From contig NC_055989.1 of assembly GCF_018446385.1 (NCBI RefSeq), forward strand, positions 131,033,004 to 131,097,003: DNA of 64,000 nt, read 5' to 3'. Within the stretch, counting starts at the first letter, position 1, and the number at the start of each line of letters is the position of its first letter. Source of the stretch: Zingiber officinale (taxonomy: Eukaryota; Streptophyta; Magnoliopsida; Zingiberales; Zingiberaceae). The notes below the pieces were generated by a model. That model was not told where the DNA came from. It saw nothing but the letters and a program-made list of their open reading frames with translations, and did not search any database. Shown here in pieces: positions 59,021-64,000 of this stretch. The position numbers were made by a program, and so were the translations under genes.

Positions 59021-61387
59021 ATGCAGGCATGCAGTCGAAGGCGAGCCTTGTCGCGGAGCAGCTGCGCCGGAGGCAATGGCGGCGGCGGCGGCGCAAGGCT
59101 GAGGAAGAGCCAAAGTGACAGTGCGGCGGCGGTCGTGAAGCGGAAAAGATCCAATTTTGCGGCGGTGGACAAAGAGGAGAGCGGCGGAAGCAGCGCAGTT
59201 CAGCTCAAGAAATCCCTTTCGGATTTACCCATCTCGCGGACCGATCAGCGCGAGATGTTCGTCGACAAGGAAATGGATAAGAATGGCGAGAAGCCGAGGA
59301 GCGTGGAGGAGGAGGAGGAGGAGCAGATCCCTGTGTCGGTCGAGGACGAGGAGAAGAACCAGAGCCTTGAGAGCTTGCTGTCCCCGGATGTGGTGGAAAA
59401 GGAGCAGATTGTTCTCGTTGCAGATCGAAATGGTAATATTCAAGAAGAAGAAGAAGAAGAAGAAGAAGAAGACAGCAAAATGCAATGCGTTGGTAAGTGA
59501 TGACAGTTAAATTCAGTTAGTTAGATCTTCGTGCGTTCTTCTCTCATGCGATTCAAGTTCTTGAATTGTTGCAGAGAATGCAGTGACGAATCCAGAAATA
59601 GAACAAGAACAAGAACAAGAAGAAGAAGAAATGTGCGAGGTTGTTTCATCCACCAGGATGCAAAGCATTGGTAACTTGCAATCACAACGTGAAACCTGCA
59701 AAATTCGATCGCTTTTCATGTTCGATTTTCTCGAAATCCTGCAGAAGATTTAGTCATGTGGAAGGACGCATCGAGATCCGCCTTGGTTTTCGGCTTCGGA
59801 ACCTTCCTCCTCCTCTCCTCGTCGTACGCCGAGGAAGTCCATTTCAGGTCAGAAGAACAAACTGTTCATCAAAATGTTTGATGACAAACCCCAAAAAACA
59901 AAACTTGATTTCTAAAGCTGTCAATTTTCAGTATGATTTCAGCGAGCTCTTACGTTGGACTTATCTATATCGCATTTGTTTTCCTCTGCAAATCCTTCAT
60001 CCGAAGGTAATTAAACACCTCAAAATCACACACTTGATCCTTCTTTTCCTCTTCTGAATTATACATTTTTCTGATAAACTCAATCAGAGGAGAAGACCAG
60101 TTACAGTGCGACGAGAGTTGCAATGTAGTTGAAGAAGAAGATGCAATCTGGCTTATAAAAATGCTGCTTCCTTACATCAACGAGCTACTTCTGAAGCTCA
60201 GAACTCTCTTCTCTGGTGATCCATCAACAACTTTAAAGGTATAATTTAGGGTTCCTGCTGTCTTTAGATTCGCAGTTTCACTAAAAATTGCTTCTTGTTG
60301 TTCTACAGTTGGCTGGAGTTCTATTTGTGATGGCGAGATGCGGCAGCAACATCACAATTTGGAGTCTTGTCAGACTGAGTGAGCTTAGATTTAGATTTTA
60401 CTTTTGGCAGCCTAAATCTCAGATCGAATTCTGACTGTTTTGATTTGGCTTGCTGCAGTGTTTTTTGGGGTCTTCATCGTTCCAAAAGCCTGCTGTTCCT
60501 ACTCTTCTCAGCTGACAAAACTTGGTCAGTGGGTTGTTTACCTTTTAACTTTAACTTTAATCATCGATGAATGCAAGTAGATTCCAAAGTTAGTTAGTCA
60601 CTAACGGATTCGATCGAGGTTTATCGCGTGTGTCTGTGTTTGTGTTGTGTCTATTTTTGTTAGTTTGAGTTTCGGAACTTGTTGTGTTCAATATCGTTGA
60701 CACGTTAACGGCCGTGTTCACCGTGCAGGGAGATTTTGGTTGGATAGGATTAGGGATGGGTGGGAGTCATGCACCCACAAGAAGGCCATGGCTGTTGCCA
60801 TCTTTTGTGTTATTTGGAACATATCGTCGGCTATCGCCCGGGTTTGGTCATGTAAGTGTCTTGCTCTCTATGCTTGCGATTCTATGGAAAACGGAATTTC
60901 ATCATTCTTCTCCTAATTTGATAAATTCTTCTCGATGTCAAAACTTAAATTTTCTTTCCAAATTCGGGGTTGATACGAGTCGAGTAGATCTATTGTTTAG
61001 AACATTGATACAAATCGTTCCATGGTTACGAAGCTCATTAGGAAATCAAGGAAAAGTATAAATTAGCCCCAATTTTTTTTACATTTTTCTCAAAGAGCTT
61101 TGTAGAAATTAGAAATTGGCCCAACCAAGGAAACTCAAACCGACTCGGTGAACCCAATCCACTTCTCGGTCCTAAGTTAAGACAAAGGACTGACACCTTG
61201 ATGCTTACACATTTGAACAGTCTTCATGCTCGTTGTGGCTGTGAAGCTCTACCAACAACCTGCAGCAGAGAATAACAACAACAACAACAACAACAACAAC
61301 AAGAGAGAAGAAGAAGAACAACAACAACAAAAGGAAGGACAAGAAGATTCCATGGCAGGACAAAGCCAGCAGCTCAAATTACAATGA
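59021..61387 (+). CDS. Reticulon-like protein, RTNLB21-23 type, nine exons
   Basis: The exons are 59021-59492, 59575-59670, 59745-59847, 59932-60006, 60088-60238, 60309-60378, 60459-60524, 60729-60851 and 61221-61387. They give 440 residues with closing phases. The N-terminal 190 residues are basic then very acidic (glutamate runs from GAA repeats). The reticulon homology domain starts at EDLVMWKDASRSALVFGFGT (about 190). It contains two long hydrophobic hairpins (LVFGFGTFLLLSSSYA with MISASSYVGLIYIAFVFLC, and LAGVLFVMARCGSNITIWSL with MFFGVFIVPKA) and ends near VWSFFMLVVAVKLYQQ. The family bends ER tubule membranes. The C-terminal tail carries nine asparagines and a Glu/Gln run, unusual for the short-tailed family. 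The first in-frame ATG is 59021. Confidence 0.9.
59441..59471 (+). repeat. GAA trinucleotide repeat in coding exon 1
   Basis: About ten AAG/GAA units encode a glutamate run in the acidic N-terminal region of the reticulon-like protein; likely length-variable. Confidence 0.85.
61272..61302 (+). repeat. AAC trinucleotide repeat in the last coding exon
   Basis: Nine to ten AAC units encode an asparagine run in the cytosolic tail of the reticulon-like protein. Further CAA and GAA units follow at 61306-61332. Confidence 0.85.
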
Positions 61388-62207
61388 CTATCATAAAAAA
61401 GAAAAGAAAAAACAGATCAAAGTGGAGCTCTGACACCAAACTTGAAGAACAGTAAGGAAATATAATCTTATCAAGGCACCTTCTTCATCAGATCGCATTG
61501 TTTGTCCATATATGTTGTAATTGAGGCATTTCACCAAACATGTGGTGTGCATGTTGTCTATTGATAATAAAGTGTGTTTTTGAAGGTATAGATGTCGAGT
61601 GACCCACTCGGGTTTGTTTGTTTTAGCCAAGCCAGGTTGTGTAGGGGACAAGCTTTAATAAGTGACAGTCGCCAATGATTTATTTCATTGTGGTAACTCC
61701 GTGTCTTATGATGATCTTCGATTTAACCGGTTTTCTTTTACACTATATACCATTAGACGATACAATTCTAGATAACTGCTCAAATTCTCTTTTTTAGTTT
61801 GGGCAAAGCTCGACATGAATTGGAATTAGGATTCCATGTAATAATTAACTAGTAATTATAAAGTAATTAATATAATTCTTTAATCCCTTGCTTAATCATC
61901 ATTAACCAAAGGTAATTATTACTAGACGCCAAGTGGTGAACATTTTACAATTTATCAAATTATATCTGAATTTTGAGAGTTTACAAATTAATAAAAAGAA
62001 ACTGGGAGAACATCTGAACATGAGTGAGTTTACAATTTAATTAATATCTAATCATTTGTAGTTTTTAAGGAAAAAACATACAAATTTAGAAAAATAAATA
62101 AAGAGGAAACAAGATCACTTTATCTCTCCCTCATCCACACACTTAAATCTCAGCCGTCCAGTCTCAACCACAAAACCATGAAGCAGAAATCAGAACAGAG
62201 CAGAGCC
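61388..62207. other. Spacer between reticulon and PnsB1 genes
   Basis: It holds the 3' untranslated region of the reticulon gene, then AT-rich DNA, then the 5' leader of the PnsB1 gene (pyrimidine-rich from about 62120). An in-frame ATG at 62178 lies ten codons before the chosen start. No other gene is seen. Confidence 0.5.
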
Positions 62208-63997
62208 ATGGCTTCGCTTCACCTCCTCCCAAGCTCCCCTTCCCCCATCTCCCACGCATTCCCTTCCCCAATCCACACCCATGCTCTATCCCCTTCCTCG
62301 GCGTACCATCCTCAGCGAGGACGGCTCCGATTCGTCGCCACCGCCGCGAAGAAGAAGAAGAACCCTTGGCTCGATCCCTTCGACTACGGAGAGGACCCCG
62401 ACATCGAGTACGGATCCCTCTTCGCCGACGGAAAGCAGGAGGAGGACCCTCGCCCTCCCGACAACCCCTCCAACCCCTACGGCTTCCTCAAGTTTCCCAT
62501 GGGATTCAACGTCGAGCTCGCCTCGCTCGCCTCCAAGATCCGCGGCGACGTGCGCCTCTGCTGCTGCGTCATCTCCGGCGGAGTCTACGAGAACCTCCTC
62601 TTCTTCCCCGTGATCCAGCTCATCAAGGATAGGTACCCCGGCGTGCAGATCGACGTCGTTGCCTCGCCCAGGGGGAAGCAGGTGTACGAGGTGAACAAGA
62701 ATGTGAGGTGGGCGAATGTGTATGACCCCGACGAAGATTTCCCGGAGCCGGCGGAGTACGTCAACATGATCGGTCTATTAAAGGTACAAATGAAAGGGGG
62801 GAAAACACATGATCCTTGAAATGGAATGACATCAGAAATCTCACTAGATTTTTATGAATTTGTTGACAGAATCGATAATATGATTTGATCTTGTCGACCA
62901 AGCTTGATGGACTTGGCCATGCGGCATTCCTGTTCATGACATCTGCTCGGGACAAAGTAAGCTACGTGTACCCTAATGTCAATGCAACAGGCGCAGGCCT
63001 GCTGCTCACAGAGACATTCACTTCTCCAACCATGAACCTCTCCGAATGTGGATACCACATGTGAGGCAACCACCATTGATGCCTCAATTCTAAACAAACA
63101 AACTAAAAAAAATCTTTTGTTGTTGTGGATTGTTCATTTGTGATACTTGTGGTGTTTCAGGTACGATGAAATGGAGGAATGGTTAGGGAGACCATTTTGC
63201 AGTGTGCCAAGGCACCCAGTGTCTCCTCTCAGAGTGCCCATCTCAAAGAAGCTCAGGGCCTATGTGGAAGAAAAATACAGTAAAGTCGGAGTTCAAAAGG
63301 GGGGATTTGTTGTCATTCATGGCATTGAAACAGATTCTGTGGCTTCAATGAGATCCAAGGGGGACAGTGATAGCTTGTTGCCGATCCAAGTTTGGGCTGA
63401 AATAGTAAAAGGTTTGAGGTATGCAGAACTCCTTTGTAGAGATACAAGTTTATAGAGTGAAACCATGCTATCTACAATAAGCTCAGTCAAGTGGAAGAAA
63501 CAGTCAAGAACAAAGTATACATGGATGACACTACTGCCATCATGTAAAATCTATAATCTAGATATGAATGACACTTTACTAGATGTTAACTCATGCGCAT
63601 ACTTTAACTACTAGATCAATAAACATAAGATGGGTGATTTTCAACTCATGAATAAAGAAGTCAAGCCAATATATAATCTTATAGTTCCCTTTGTGATGGT
63701 GGTAATGTATCCTTACTTTGCATAGAAAATTTAGTTCAGTGTCTAACTCATACAGTACTTGTTCTTAATGGTCTGCAGAAGAATACTTACTCTTGGAAAG
63801 TGAATTAGAATTCTGTGTCCTATTCTCATGGATATCAAATCTTCAAGAATTGATTTCAAATTAGATACATCTTATTAGCTTGTGGAAACAGGGGTGTGAA
63901 GCCTCTCTTTGTCATCCCACATGAGAAAGTGAGGGAGGATGTAGAGGAAGTGGTTGGAGATGACACACATATCCTCTTCATTACCACTCCTGGCCAG
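62208..63997 (+). CDS. PNSB1: Photosynthetic NDH subunit of subcomplex B 1 (PnsB1/NDF1), partial, with in-frame stop
   Basis: The exons are 62208-62783, 62870-63060, 63161-63418 and 63892-63997; the gene continues beyond the window. The start is GCCATGG at 62208; a serine/proline-rich chloroplast transit peptide precedes KKKKNPWLDPFDYG. NPYGFLKFPMGF, CCCVISGGVYENLLFFPVIQ, DRYPGVQIDVV, FVVIHGIETDS and FVIPHEKVREDV match the plant PnsB1 (NDH48) family, a glycosyltransferase-fold subunit of chloroplast NDH. That complex drives cyclic electron flow around photosystem I. In exon 2 the codons read AAT CGA TAA TAT GAT, putting a stop (62876-62878) where relatives, as I recall them, have tyrosine (RYYD). 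Downstream frames and splice sites are intact. Either a null allele, a sequence error, or rescue by a cryptic acceptor at 62903. Confidence 0.88.
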
Positions 63998-64000
63998 GTA

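Noticed and set aside
62281-62632. Arginine/serine-rich open frames inside PnsB1 exon 1
   Set aside because: Out-of-frame shadows of a GC-rich exon; the PnsB1 frame matches a known family along its length.

Overview
The window is nuclear DNA of a flowering plant. Its genes have many short exons with GT-AG introns. Its proteins are plant-specific: a chloroplast NDH subunit, a reticulon-like B protein and an EAR-motif protein. Long AT-rich spacers are filled with LTR retrotransposons, a hAT relic, a MITE and a SINE. The style of the repeats and proteins suggests a monocot, perhaps Zingiberales (ginger or banana order), but that placement is inference. I saw no tRNA, rRNA or CRISPR array. || Positions 1-18200 are a repeat graveyard. 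They hold an LTR cut by the window edge, a solo LTR with a perfect target duplication (3798-5644), a decayed Ty3/gypsy gag fragment, and a 76-bp minisatellite hit twice. The first hit is a miniature LTR element (TRIM, 7717-8368). The second is a complete-length but broken Ty1/copia element (8592-17737) flanked by GTCTG repeats. || Positions 18748-19197 (minus) hold a three-exon gene for an 86-residue secreted-peptide precursor. A Tourist-like MITE (20359-20583) and a decayed hAT transposase follow. The hAT gene is split in its dimerisation domain by a gag-only LTR element (23374-27750). || Positions 30514-42639 hold a 19-exon gene for an about 2087-residue trithorax-type SET protein, whose reading frame closes at every junction. 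Its last 13 exons are repeated in a near-perfect 6-kb tandem duplication (36799-42798 and 42799-48799). The second copy lacks promoter, start and the acceptor of its first exon. || Positions 49059-64000 are gene-dense. They hold an EAR-motif coiled-coil protein (minus, 5 exons), a WDR76/CMR1-type WD40 protein (minus, 4 exons, one GC-AG intron, E2F-like promoter sites), a gypsy-type LTR, and a reticulon-like protein (plus, 9 exons). Last comes the chloroplast NDH subunit PnsB1 (plus, running off the window), which carries an in-frame TAA at the start of exon 2. || Functionally the host genes split into chromatin and transcription (SET protein, EAR protein, WDR76-like), membrane shaping (reticulon), photosynthetic electron flow (PnsB1) and probable cell-cell signalling (small peptide). 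They are independent neighbours, not an operon. The SET duplication, the peptide gene and the PnsB1 stop codon deserve a second look first.
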